DNA of 64,000 nucleotides from JBBQFI01 sp038321775 (GCA_038321775.1 JBBQFI010000002.1:402012-466011), one strand, 5' to 3'; shown: positions 52,404 to 61,060, counted from the stretch's first letter. The notes: a model not told the origin generated them from the sequence alone. Numbers and translations are program-made.

Positions 52404-52739
52404 ATGCTGATATCTTTTCGAAACAACAAGCTGCAGAAGCTTGCCGAGCAAGAGAAGGAAAGGGTCAAAAAACTCGGACCTATATGTGCGGAGAAATTTC
52501 AGCAGCGAATCTCAGAATTAACGGCGGCCAGATGCCTCGAGGATCTGCGGAACCATCATCCTGCTCGGATTCATGAATTGAGCGGCAATTTCCAAGGATC
52601 ACTTTCAGCGGATTTGAAACATCCGTTGAGATTGATCTTCGAGCCGGCAGCCGACTCGCCGCACAAGGAGGACGGTGGGCTTGACTGGACGGCAGTAACC
52701 GAAATCGAAATCACTAACATCGAAGACACACATGGTTAA
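52404..52739 (+). CDS. higB: RelE/HigB-type toxin
   Basis: 111 aa. The pattern KLQKLAEQEKERVKKLGPICAEKFQQRISELTAARCLEDLRN...RIHELSGNFQGSLSADLKHPLRLIFEP matches the HigB/plasmid-maintenance-killer group of RelE-fold mRNA interferases. The C-terminus is a strand with TEIEITNIEDTHG. ATG 52404 is preferred to 52389. It overlaps the antitoxin gene by 8 bases, toxin first, as usual for HigBA. Confidence 0.85.
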   Translation: MLISFRNNKLQKLAEQEKERVKKLGPICAEKFQQRISELTAARCLEDLRNHHPARIHELSGNFQGSLSADLKHPLRLIFEPAADSPHKEDGGLDWTAVTEIEITNIEDTHG

Positions 52740-53841
52740 GGCAAAAGAACAAGTATTCACTCCAGATATGGTGACGCCTCCGGGCGACACACTCCGCGAG
52801 ATAATCGATCAGGTCGGCATGACCCAGGTCGAGCTGGCGGAGAGAACGGGTTTAGACAAGAAGACGATCAACCTGATCGTCCAAGGCAAGGCACCAGTCA
52901 CACAAGAGACTGCGCTGGCCTTTGAGAAAGTGCTTGGACTTCCAGCGCGTCTTTGGATGGCGCTTGAAACGCAATTCGCAGAGCAACAGGCCCGCAGCCA
53001 GCAAAAGCAACATCAGTCGAAATGTAGTGTATGGGCCAAGCGTTTTCCTTACGCAGAAATGTGCAAATGGAATTGGGTCGCGGAGGCGGCGTCCGATGAA
53101 GCGCGGTGTCAGAATCTTCTCCGATTTTTCGGCGTGGCCGCCCCGGAAAATTTTGAGTCAGTTTATGGTGATTTGCGCGTGAATTATCGCAGATCGCCAA
53201 AATTTCATCACAAAAAAGAACTCGTGGCAGCTTGGTTGCGCGCTGGTGAACTCGAAGCGCAAAAGACTGAAACCGCTCCAGAGTTTAACGAGCAACTTTT
53301 TGTCAAGAATCTGAGCAAGATACGAGAACTCACCGTGCTCGAGGAGCCAAATGGGATCGTGGCCAAAATTAAAGCTTTGAGCGGTGAAGCCGGTGTTATC
53401 TTCGTGATGGTGCCGGAACTACCAGGCCAGGGCATCAGCGGCGTGATGCGCTGGCTCAACAAACGCCCACTGATTCAGCAATGCCTGCGATTTCGCACTA
53501 ACGACCAATTCTGGTTCACCTTTTTCCACGAAGGCCAGCACGTTCTTCAAAAGTGCAAGAAGGCAATGTTTGTCGAAGGCGAAGGAGTCAGCGAACAGCA
53601 CGAAGACTGTGAGCGCGACGCGAACGAGTTTGCGGGGGAGTTCCTCATTCCAACGGAGAGGTACGAACAGTTCTGCAGCACCAAGCCTCAACCAGCCTCG
53701 CAGGACATTCGCGCCTTTGCGCGCGCGCTCGGAATCCATCCAGCAATCGTGGTGGGGCGGCTGCAACGCGATAAAATCCTGGGTTGGAGTCATCCAGCGA
53801 AGAATTTAAAGGTGAAATATTGCTGGGCCGCAAATGAGTAA
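52732..53841 (+). CDS. higA: HigA-type antitoxin fused to ImmA/IrrE-like metallopeptidase domain
   Basis: 369 aa. N-terminal XRE HTH (PGDTLREIIDQVGMTQVELAERTGLDKKTINLIVQGKAPV, about 17-80) is followed by a linker and an ImmA/IrrE-like peptidase domain with the zinc motif FFHEGQHVLQK and distal ERDANEFAGEFLIP. This is the long HigA variety. The peptidase may cleave a repressor or the antitoxin itself. Same operon as higB. Confidence 0.87.
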   Translation: MVKAKEQVFTPDMVTPPGDTLREIIDQVGMTQVELAERTGLDKKTINLIVQGKAPVTQETALAFEKVLGLPARLWMALETQFAEQQARSQQKQHQSKCSVWAKRFPYAEMCKWNWVAEAASDEARCQNLLRFFGVAAPENFESVYGDLRVNYRRSPKFHHKKELVAAWLRAGELEAQKTETAPEFNEQLFVKNLSKIRELTVLEEPNGIVAKIKALSGEAGVIFVMVPELPGQGISGVMRWLNKRPLIQQCLRFRTNDQFWFTFFHEGQHVLQKCKKAMFVEGEGVSEQHEDCERDANEFAGEFLIPTERYEQFCSTKPQPASQDIRAFARALGIHPAIVVGRLQRDKILGWSHPAKNLKVKYCWAANE

Positions 53842-53954
53842 TCGAGGCTGCAATTGTGCAACCATTCATCCACGATAGATCGATCCACCGAATTGTACAC
53901 CTTTGATTGCGGTCCCTCCGACCGTTGTGGACCGGGGTATTGCACTCATGCAAG

Positions 53955-54980
53955 ATGAAGGCGAGACCTGACCTTAGCAGCGATGGTTGCTTCCTCACCT
54001 CGATCTTCAACATTGGCCGAGGCCTGGGTGGAAAAGATGAGCGAATGATCCTAGCTCGCGCACTTGAAACCCGAATCAATCGTTCCGAAAGTCTGATTAC
54101 GCCGGCGCGCTTAGGTTTTGATACGGTAACTCAATTTGCGGGTGAGTTCGCAAAAGAAATGACAGCGCTCCGTCTAAGGCCCCCGACATTTGAAGACTTT
54201 GTGGTCGTCAACCGGGCTAGGGGCTACCAAAGCCGGATTCTGGGCAAGCTCTGCCACCTGTTCGTCAGAAGCTTTAAGCCGGTCCAAGATGACTTTCTGG
54301 CTATTGCTATAAGTCAACTACAAGAGCTTAACCGTCCGCAAGTGGCCGACTCGATCCTTGTTCTCAATCCGGCTGCAGTAGCTCCAAACCTACTAAATGG
54401 TCGTGGTCAGGAGGTAACGACGCCAGTCAGCTTCGGAAAACCACGTAAAGCGCACAGCTTGCGGATCCTCAAAACTGATGGAAGAACTGTCGAATTTGTC
54501 GATGACATGTACGTGTCCTATTCGGGACCCGGGCCAAGTCGACTGTGGAGTTTTTTGACCGAAGTCGAAGTGAAAACTCCTGCGGCGGCGCGAGGGTTTA
54601 CCAAACAAATCGGAATGTCCCAGTTCCGGGTCGGCGCGGAGGACGTTAAGGAAATCCAGATGGTGGTCGAAGGATTTCGCCGGGTAGTGCGAGTCACGCC
54701 TGAGGGCCTAATATTTAGCGGGCGCGCAACCGTGCGGCACGCTGTCACGTTACTCGGCCGCCGCGAGTGGGATAAGTTACAGGCAGAACAACAGCTTCGA
54801 CTCACCGATCTGCTAAAGACCGGCGACCAAGATGAGCTCTATAAGCACGCGGGCTTCAGATATCAAAGCACGTCCCGAGGCTATGGTGAAAGCTTCTGCC
54901 GGATCACCTTGCCCATCCCTATTGTGTACTTTGAACCCTTACTGCACGCCATCTGGCCAGCCGCCTCGTCACTGCGATAA
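53955..54980 (+). CDS. Hypothetical protein, possible PD-(D/E)XK nuclease
   Basis: 341 aa. From about residue 185 it reads VEFVDDMYVSYSGPGPSRLW, then FLTEVEVKTP and GFTKQIGMSQFRV: an Asp, then an E-V-E-V-K strand and a KQ helix, as in PD-(D/E)XK nucleases (D...ExK). The N-terminal half is not recognised. ATG 53955 is chosen; a TTG lies 48 bases upstream. Its place behind a toxin-antitoxin pair suits a defence role, which is inference. Confidence 0.55.
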   Translation: MKARPDLSSDGCFLTSIFNIGRGLGGKDERMILARALETRINRSESLITPARLGFDTVTQFAGEFAKEMTALRLRPPTFEDFVVVNRARGYQSRILGKLCHLFVRSFKPVQDDFLAIAISQLQELNRPQVADSILVLNPAAVAPNLLNGRGQEVTTPVSFGKPRKAHSLRILKTDGRTVEFVDDMYVSYSGPGPSRLWSFLTEVEVKTPAAARGFTKQIGMSQFRVGAEDVKEIQMVVEGFRRVVRVTPEGLIFSGRATVRHAVTLLGRREWDKLQAEQQLRLTDLLKTGDQDELYKHAGFRYQSTSRGYGESFCRITLPIPIVYFEPLLHAIWPAASSLR

Positions 54981-55045
54981 AGCTAGACTACTGGTTTTGC
55001 GACCCGCAGTTCGCAAATTTAAGCCTATTTGGGTCTCTTCGAGAG

Positions 55046-55432
55046 GTGATTGGAGTTGTGTTCGAGACTCAAGCTCGACGAAGCCGTGGTCGAGCTAACT
55101 ATTCTGACTGGCTATTAGGCTTTGACCACCGGGGCCCAAGGCTGAAGCCTGGGCGTGTCTTAATCATTTTCACTCCTCAGCGAGGTTGGCGGGTAACGGC
55201 ATTACTACAGATATCGGAAAAGACAAAGACTGTGACCCGAATAGCCTCAATGGTTGTAGAAGAACTGGCGAAACTCTTAAAGGATGAAACGGATATCGTT
55301 GTCTTAGCATTTGAAAAGCTGACAGAGCGATTACTTGGTCGGCAATATTTTTATCTTCAACCCGAATACGTTAAACCCATTTTGAAGGAAGGCTTGCCAA
55401 GCCAGCAAGAGGCCACGCATCGCCCAAGATAA
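55046..55432 (+). CDS. Hypothetical protein, unknown
   Basis: 128 aa from GTG 55046. The open frame extends upstream to near 54935 without another good start codon, so it might be the remains of a longer gene. Segments RGANYSDWLLGFDHRGPRLKPGRVLI-like and VVEELAKLLKDETDIVVLAFEKL suggest a folded alpha/beta protein. The last 62 bases overlap a minus-strand small frame. Confidence 0.4.
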   Translation: MIGVVFETQARRSRGRANYSDWLLGFDHRGPRLKPGRVLIIFTPQRGWRVTALLQISEKTKTVTRIASMVVEELAKLLKDETDIVVLAFEKLTERLLGRQYFYLQPEYVKPILKEGLPSQQEATHRPR

Positions 55433-55586
55433 TCTGCTCAAGGCTGGTCGTATCGAGTTTAGAAATCTCGACGAAATTAAGGAATGAAGTGGATTTGAAC
55501 TGTTGAAGCCTCCGCAAGAATACGGGATCCTGCAATCTCGTATTCACATCAATCACCACGTTAAGAGGACAATCACCCCTCGTCAC
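55371..55586 (-). CDS. Possible small protein following XRE gene, unknown
   Basis: 71 aa; its start overlaps the stop of the XRE gene by 14 bases. Contains NVVIDVNTRLQDPVFLRRLQ and SLEQIILGDAWPL. It conflicts with the 3' end of the plus-strand gene at 55046-55432; only one of the two may be real there. Confidence 0.35.
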   Translation of the reverse strand: MTRGDCPLNVVIDVNTRLQDPVFLRRLQQFKSTSFLNFVEISKLDTTSLEQIILGDAWPLAGLASLPSKWV

Positions 55587-55830
55587 CGGCTATTGACGTA
55601 ATGAACCCCGCAACCTTGGCTCGGTAAATTCGACAGAAAATGATGAGTTCGACTACGTCTACGCGGCGTTCCCCTGATTCACATTTCGAAACGAAAGACT
55701 GCGGTCGGTGTAACCGTCGCGCCGCTTGAACCTGAGTTAGTCCGGCGGCTTCTCGAGTCTTTCGCAAGGCCTGGAGAAAGCGAATGTAGGCAGCAGACCG
55801 TTTCGGCTTCGATCGACCACTCTGGCGCAT
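55573..55830 (-). CDS. XRE-family HTH transcriptional regulator
   Basis: 85 aa. HTH_3 pattern: FLQALRKTREAAGLTQVQAARRLHRPQSFVSKCESGERRVDVVELIIFCRIY. No extra domain. Probably a repressor of this island segment. Confidence 0.82.
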   Translation of the reverse strand: MRQSGRSKPKRSAAYIRFLQALRKTREAAGLTQVQAARRLHRPQSFVSKCESGERRVDVVELIIFCRIYRAKVAGFITSIAGDEG

Positions 55831-55930
55831 GAATCGAAATTCGATTTGTCACCGTGTTATCCCAAAATAGGATATTGACTCCTGCCTGCCGAAAAGCTTT
55901 CATTGAGTTGATTTTTTTTAGTTCAGTGTC

Positions 55931-56800
55931 ATGAGCGATAGCAGCAGTTCAAAACTCAACGCTAACTCTTACGTCGGTCTGATCATTGCCGCCGCAGGTT
56001 TGTTTTATGTTTTTAAAGATGATCTTTCAGGTTATTTGGGCCTTACCCTCTCAACACACAGTCTGACCTACAGTGTCTCTGGCTCAAGTGATGTTGCCAA
56101 CGTCACTTATGGGAATGAAACGGGCGGCTTCGAAGAGGAAGAAGTGCACTTGCCATGGTCGAAGACATTTACCGCTAAAAACGGTTGGATTTTTTATCTC
56201 TTAGCGCAGAACCCACACGAAAGCGGTGCAATCAGTGCCCGCGCTGATGCCGACGGAAACCTTGTTAAACAGTCAAGCTCTAAGGGTGCATTTGTGAGCG
56301 CTCAAGTGACTGGACTATGCTGTGAACCCGCCGACGATCAAACTCCGAGCGACCCTTTTAAGTCCGAGGCCACAGCGAGCCCGACTGCTTCTGTTCATCA
56401 TACAATACAATCGGAAGGCTATTCCACAGCTGATCCGGGAACTAGTTCCGGCGCACAGTGTGCCTTGGAGTACGTCCGCCTCATGACAGCTCAGCATTAT
56501 GACGAAGCCTTAAAAATGTTGCTGCCAGAAAACGCACCGAATGCCGATAATGCTTATAGAGACATTTACACCGGGACGGTTGCTCCCGCTTTAGACGCAA
56601 CGGATTTCAGGGTCGTGGACGGGGAGACCGGTCCACTTGAACCCACGAGCGCTGCGATAGCGAATGGTATTACCGGAATGGAAACGCATTACGTTCATTT
56701 CATTTATAAGCAAAAGAGAAGTGGCCTGTGGGAGGATGAGGCCTATCACCTGATCGTAACGAAGTTCAATGGAAAATGGTTCGTCCAAGGTTGCAACTAG
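55931..56800 (+). CDS. Membrane-anchored MmpS-like and NTF2-like secreted protein
   Basis: 289 aa. An N-terminal membrane helix (about 13-27) is followed by a beta-sandwich domain (about 45-135: SLTYSVSGSSDVANVTYGNE, LPWSKTF, YLLAQNPHESGAISARADADGNLVKQ, VSAQVTGLC), with the strand pattern of MmpS proteins. A Thr/Ser linker leads to a C-terminal NTF2-like/DUF4878 domain (CALEYVRLMTAQHYDEALKM...WFVQGC). Its role may be support of an envelope protein. It is followed 2 bases later by another membrane gene. Confidence 0.72.
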   Translation: MSDSSSSKLNANSYVGLIIAAAGLFYVFKDDLSGYLGLTLSTHSLTYSVSGSSDVANVTYGNETGGFEEEEVHLPWSKTFTAKNGWIFYLLAQNPHESGAISARADADGNLVKQSSSKGAFVSAQVTGLCCEPADDQTPSDPFKSEATASPTASVHHTIQSEGYSTADPGTSSGAQCALEYVRLMTAQHYDEALKMLLPENAPNADNAYRDIYTGTVAPALDATDFRVVDGETGPLEPTSAAIANGITGMETHYVHFIYKQKRSGLWEDEAYHLIVTKFNGKWFVQGCN

Positions 56801-56802
56801 GA

Positions 56803-57243
56803 ATGACCAATTTCTATAAAAATGGCGTGAAACGCGCTAAGACAAATGAACCCATTTTCGCAGGCCTTTTAGGATACTTGATAGGACGTCGCGAGCGTGA
56901 CGGCGATGAATCCAATAGCGAGAAAGCGATTATCGCGCTTTTTGCCCTAGCCTTAGCGGCCGTTTTCGGAGCCGGACTCTGGGGTATGATCGAGCTAGGG
57001 GGGTGGAAATGGGGTCCCTTGATCGCGGGCGTCGTCCTCTTCTGCGTCTGGTTCCTCTTTACCGAGAAGCCGGTCGGAACCATTTTATTCTTGTTCTTTG
57101 TGCTCCCCGCCTCGATCGCCGTAACCGTAAGATTTACTTTTGGTTTTCCTGCTTTTCTCTCTCAGAATGTCGCGATCACAGTCGTATGGCTTATTATCGG
57201 GTCCATCTTCCTTCTTGTGCCGCGCGCAGTGAGAGACAACTAG
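56803..57243 (+). CDS. Small membrane protein, unknown
   Basis: 146 aa with four hydrophobic helices (about 38-60, 67-82, 91-107, 116-138) and a charged N-terminus. ATG 56803 lies 2 bases after the previous stop, so the two are likely co-transcribed. No recognised family. Confidence 0.7.
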   Translation: MTNFYKNGVKRAKTNEPIFAGLLGYLIGRRERDGDESNSEKAIIALFALALAAVFGAGLWGMIELGGWKWGPLIAGVVLFCVWFLFTEKPVGTILFLFFVLPASIAVTVRFTFGFPAFLSQNVAITVVWLIIGSIFLLVPRAVRDN

Positions 57244-57282
57244 GAGCTTTGGCGAAACTCCTAGCGCGCGCCCGGTATAACG

Positions 57283-57320
57283 AAACGTCACCTTTTGCCT
57301 AAAGGGTTGCGTTTTACCCA
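57283..57320 (+). repeat. 38-base island repeat, copy 2
   Basis: AAACGTCACCTTTTGCCTAA and onwards to GTTGCGTTTTACCC; pairs with 39363-39400, about 18 kb away. Confidence 0.75.
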
Positions 57321-57391
57321 CCGGCTAATGGCTCATCTCCAGGAGGGAAGCCGGCACCACTTTGATTTTTGAGTCGCACACCAAAACTCGC

Positions 57392-57772
57392 TCAGTTCCT
57401 TCGCGCAAAACAATCCGCGCTCGCCTTAATCGCTTCAAACCCAGGTTCGTCCTCGCCTTCCTCAATAATCAAGCGGTGTAAGGCCCGGATTAAGTTATGG
57501 TGGACCCGGGAGTAAACCCCGGCCGGACCCCGCTCCAGGTAACCGGCGGAAGAAAGCTCTTCGTGACTTGTTTCTATCGCCACCATTACTTTCAAAAATA
57601 AGTTCATGCGCTCCCGCGCCATTTCCGGACAATCCTCGTAACGCAAAGAAAATAATACCTTGGTTAGGAGGACAACATTTCTGGGCGTCACGCTCAGCAA
57701 TAAAGCCGAGCGCGTGGCGAAGAGATGATAGTCTTCCAGGAATTCATCGACCGGGTAGTTGGGGAACCGCAT
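57392..57772 (-). CDS. Hypothetical alpha-helical protein
   Basis: 126 aa from ATG 57772 (a GTG two codons upstream is possible). Helical, with RNVVLLTKVLFSLRYEDCPEMARERMNLFLKV and YLERGPAGVYSRVHHNLIRALHRLIIEEGEDEPGF. No recognised domain. Confidence 0.65.
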   Translation of the reverse strand: MRFPNYPVDEFLEDYHLFATRSALLLSVTPRNVVLLTKVLFSLRYEDCPEMARERMNLFLKVMVAIETSHEELSSAGYLERGPAGVYSRVHHNLIRALHRLIIEEGEDEPGFEAIKASADCFARRN

Positions 57773-57877
57773 TGCCACAATAGTTTGTCAGAGTACCGTC
57801 AAGTCACACAGCGGGCAGGAAAACTTGTAGGGGCCCCACTAGGATGATCTGACCAGTGACTCTTTGACAAAATAAGA

Positions 57878-58159
57878 TCAGCTATCGTTGGCGAGGGCAA
57901 TTTTTTCCCATGCCATTTTCACGCGCGATGCAAGAGCCGGATTTGTATCTGCAAAGTCTGCGATCAGTCTTTCCACAATCTCTCGCTTCCGTCTTTCGAA
58001 AAACACTCGTAACGGAACTCCATTAATCTCTGTCACGCCGGAGGCGGCAGCTACTACCTGGAGTATTTCGAGCGAAGCATCGTCGTGAGCTAGCTGCCCG
58101 AACCTGCTCAGATGCTCCCAAACAAAATCATCTCGGTCATTCTTGTCATCCTCGTTCAT
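57878..58159 (-). CDS. Hypothetical small acidic/helical protein
   Basis: 93 aa; starts MNEDDKNDRDDFVWEHLSRF and ends in basic helices (FFERRKREIVERLIADF). No recognised domain. It precedes the RHH-type gene transcribed the same way with 177 bases between. Confidence 0.6.
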   Translation of the reverse strand: MNEDDKNDRDDFVWEHLSRFGQLAHDDASLEILQVVAAASGVTEINGVPLRVFFERRKREIVERLIADFADTNPALASRVKMAWEKIALANDS

Positions 58160-58336
58160 AACTCACGGATTTGCCGCTCCAATTCCGAAGTTACGGCAGG
58201 ATCGTAGTGTATACCAGCCACTTGATACGGGATACTGAGTATGTCCAGTAAGCAGCTACCAAATATTTAACCATGGTGCCATCAACCTTGGCCTCTCGGA
58301 AAGTGTCGGTTGAAGCTCGCTAGGCGATTTTCCTTA

Positions 58337-58666
58337 TTACTCTCTAACTCGCAGTTGCTGCCCCGCTCGCACTAGCAAGGTTGCCCGAGCCCAATCGGAG
58401 AGGTTTTGATCCTTATCGGAAGCGGCCCTTTCCAAAAGCTTTCGTTCCTTTGAGCTGAATCGTACGCCCACGATGCGATTTCTCTTCGCATCATTTAGTA
58501 ACTTTGGTCGACCTAGCGTTATTTTCATTGCAAGGAAATCTTGATCGCCGCTCTTTTTTTGTTCAACAAAAAAGGATCGCCACAGCGTGTTTAAGGCAAG
58601 CGGTTCTCGACTTAGATTCCACGAGGCTAACGATTCAGTAACAAAGTCCAGCAGTTTTTCTTTCAC
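58337..58666 (-). CDS. Ribbon-helix-helix-like (MobC/CopG-type) protein
   Basis: 109 aa. The C-terminal part KRNRIVGVRFSSKERKLLERAASDKDQNLSDWARATLL is a ribbon-helix-helix pattern like that of MobC mobilisation proteins or CopG repressors. The N-terminal 50 residues are not recognised. Relevant in a region rich in integrases. Confidence 0.6.
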   Translation of the reverse strand: MKEKLLDFVTESLASWNLSREPLALNTLWRSFFVEQKKSGDQDFLAMKITLGRPKLLNDAKRNRIVGVRFSSKERKLLERAASDKDQNLSDWARATLLVRAGQQLRVRE

Positions 58667-58712
58667 TTCGCATGACGGACTGATAGCCTTCTGTTTGGAG
58701 CAACGCTATTAA

Positions 58713-59207
58713 ATGAAGGCGGAAGTCGCGAGCACACTGAGAAGAATTGTCCTGAATGATTCTAGCGAGGACTATATTGTCCGGCGCACAGTCTTTGAGC
58801 CGACAATAGCCCGTTTAAGATTTGCCCTGGATTCCGATAACAGTCTTTCGTCGGATGATGGATCGATTACGGCGGCGATCATTGGTCAAATTAATGGCGC
58901 AGTCGCTTTCACGTTGTCACTGGATGGAATTCCCGTGACAGCGTGTTGCGCATGTTGGCTAGCACAAGCTAGCGAAACATGGTGGGAACGTGTTGCGGAG
59001 GATTTGTTTTTTCGAATGACCGAAGTCAGCAATCATCTCGACATTGACTCGCACTATCTGGAGCCATCCACCGTTCCTTGGCTTACTGTCACTTTCTGCG
59101 GTCCTGGTCACAACATGACGGATGAGCAGATGAATCAGATGGTATCGCTCGAACGTTGTCTCGTTTGGGCGCTCATCGATAAGACTAAGGGGGATTACGT
59201 CCCTTGA
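58713..59207 (+). CDS. Hypothetical protein, unknown
   Basis: 164 aa, soluble; divergent from the RHH-like gene. It contains several Cys (TACCACWLAQ) and a C-terminal MTDEQMNQMVSLERCLVWALIDK. No recognised family. Confidence 0.62.
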   Translation: MKAEVASTLRRIVLNDSSEDYIVRRTVFEPTIARLRFALDSDNSLSSDDGSITAAIIGQINGAVAFTLSLDGIPVTACCACWLAQASETWWERVAEDLFFRMTEVSNHLDIDSHYLEPSTVPWLTVTFCGPGHNMTDEQMNQMVSLERCLVWALIDKTKGDYVP

Positions 59208-59264
59208 GCTTCGGCGCAAGACCAGTGATCTACCATTAGTTCCGAACGATTGCCTTTCGCCCGG

Positions 59265-59855
59265 TTAAATCGACAGGATGGCCGCGTCCACTTTGCCCGA
59301 ATCGAATGATAAATAACGTAAGGTCGAAGTTATCGTCGTATGATGCATGGCAGCCTGCGTCGCGATCAGGTCACAATCTAAGGCCAGGTAAACCTTCTGG
59401 CAGTAGGTCTTTCTCATTGAGTGGCAGCCGGTATTTCCTTTTAACCCGGCGGTGCGGTACGCTGCTTTTAGAAGGCGCCAAACGGTGCTTCGATTGAGCG
59501 CTCGAAACTGACCTGTTAGAGGATCGCGCTTGGTGCTCCGAAAAAGAGGCGAAGAAACTGGAATGTTTGCGCAGTGGTTCTTAATATAAAGTTCAAGTGA
59601 CGCGGCCGCGAGCGGATGCATCGGGAGGGAAAAGCCGTAGCGCTTTCCTTTGGTGGTGGAACGTCGGACCTGGATACGTTCCAGTATCCCCTCATCCCAG
59701 ACATCTTGAATCCGTAGACCCAGAAGCTCTCGACAACGCAGTCCACTCTTTAACCCTAGAATAAAAAACGCCCGGTTGCGATCACCATGGCGACCACAAA
59801 GACAATTGGTTACTAAAACTACTTCTTGCTCGGTCAAAGGGCGACAACCTCGCAT
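59265..59855 (-). CDS. Minimal tyrosine recombinase (catalytic domain only)
   Basis: 196 aa. It begins directly with the catalytic domain: Arg I in GLKSGLRCRELLGLRI, Lys in STTKGKRYGF, the box GCHSMRKTYCQK, His in AAMHHTTITSTLRYL and the nucleophile Tyr there. No N-terminal SAM-like core-binding domain is present. Short, complete recombinases of this kind occur in islands and near phage-inducible elements. It may be active on its own or be a remnant. Confidence 0.85.
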   Translation of the reverse strand: MRGCRPLTEQEVVLVTNCLCGRHGDRNRAFFILGLKSGLRCRELLGLRIQDVWDEGILERIQVRRSTTKGKRYGFSLPMHPLAAASLELYIKNHCANIPVSSPLFRSTKRDPLTGQFRALNRSTVWRLLKAAYRTAGLKGNTGCHSMRKTYCQKVYLALDCDLIATQAAMHHTTITSTLRYLSFDSGKVDAAILSI

Positions 59856-59906
59856 GATTACTTATTTGCCGGCGTTGGTCGTATTTCTTCGTGCTCAAGC
59901 ATTTGC

Positions 59907-60659
59907 TTATTGATCTTTCTTCCAGGCTTTAACAAAGGCTGTTTGCTGGTCCGTTTCGGGCGAAGACAAAAACAAGCCGCACTTCCATCGCAGTTCCGCC
60001 AAGGTCGCTAAAGGATCCTCGCTCTTCCCATGTCGCCGTAGCCAGCAACCGACGACCGTGCCAGTGCGGCCACGCCCAGCTATACAAGAAAGATAAACCG
60101 TCAGTCCCCGGCTTAGTTCCCGATCGATCGTATCAAGGATCAAGCGCATTTGGCCGATCCGGGGGGTTTCACCGTTTGGAATAGGGAAGAAGTGTTGCTG
60201 CCAATGGCTCGCGTCCGAAAAATCCTCTAGTAAGTGCCGAGTTCTAAACAACTCATCGCGACCTAACAGACTAACAATGCAATTAACGCCACGCTCAGTC
60301 AGTGCCGCAATGCGCTCCTGACTTTGCGTTTCGCTCGGAGTTAAAAAACAAGGGCCGGCCAGAAAATTATCCTCGACCCGGTAGGTTCCTTCAAAGGGAA
60401 GTTGGCTGACCTCTGCCAGATCCACCTTTAGTTCGCGCAGTGTGGCTGGCCAACCCTCATGCACAATTTCAAAGACACTTACTCCTAAATCCGCAGCAAC
60501 CCTGATCGCGTCGTTGAGACATCCAAAATGGCGCGCCATTTCCAGGTTCTGATCGTCGGCCAACTCCCCTTTAACCTCCGGAACAAAGGAATAGAAACTT
60601 TCATCGCCTCGTCCGATAATATATTGTTTCTTCAGATAGGTCTCTCGTTTTTTAGCCAT
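59907..60659 (-). CDS. Dual-specificity/tyrosine phosphatase-like protein
   Basis: 250 aa. C-terminal domain with CIAGRGRTGTVVGCWL, a complete Cys-x5-Arg phosphatase loop, and a preceding general-acid region. An N-terminal part (VPEVKGELADDQNLEMARHFGCLNDAIRVAADLGVSV) is unrelated. Loops of this type (CxxGRGRTGT) occur in bacterial tyrosine phosphatases and ADP-ribosyl-linked systems. Substrate unknown. It lies next to an integrase. Confidence 0.82.
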   Translation of the reverse strand: MAKKRETYLKKQYIIGRGDESFYSFVPEVKGELADDQNLEMARHFGCLNDAIRVAADLGVSVFEIVHEGWPATLRELKVDLAEVSQLPFEGTYRVEDNFLAGPCFLTPSETQSQERIAALTERGVNCIVSLLGRDELFRTRHLLEDFSDASHWQQHFFPIPNGETPRIGQMRLILDTIDRELSRGLTVYLSCIAGRGRTGTVVGCWLRRHGKSEDPLATLAELRWKCGLFLSSPETDQQTAFVKAWKKDQ

Positions 60660-60698
60660 AGGTTTTATTTAGATCGAAGTGTTAGTTAAGGACTTCTC

Positions 60699-60980
60699 TT
60701 ATTCTGCAAATTCTCCCTGAGCGTTGAAATAGACAGTCACGTTGGGGCTAGAGCGCAGCTCAAAGCCGATGACTCTTCCAAAGGGCCCTTCAAACTGGTA
60801 GCGCGCTCTGGTTTTTAAGAGCTCCTTAACTAGGGTCATTTGTTCTTTTAGTGGCGCTCCCACCAATTCGAGAGGCAAGTTCATTTCCAGGAAGTAACTG
60901 TAGTCGACTGGTAAAATGGGTTGAGGGACGCGGCGCGTATGATGCACAACGAGTTTTGGACGAAAACGTGAAGGCGACAT
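60699..60980 (-). CDS. Hypothetical small protein
   Basis: 93 aa, upstream in the same direction as the phosphatase gene, 39 bases before it. It contains QMTLVKELLKTRARYQFEGP and RVIGFELRSSPNVTVYFNAQGEF, likely beta-rich at the end. Probably one operon with the phosphatase. Confidence 0.6.
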   Translation of the reverse strand: MSPSRFRPKLVVHHTRRVPQPILPVDYSYFLEMNLPLELVGAPLKEQMTLVKELLKTRARYQFEGPFGRVIGFELRSSPNVTVYFNAQGEFAE

Positions 60981-61060
60981 GAAAAAAATCCCGCGTGCTG
61001 GTTAATTCGTTCGCCCTGGTCATTATTACGTTGTCATGGGCACCTAAGAGAGTGACTGGG

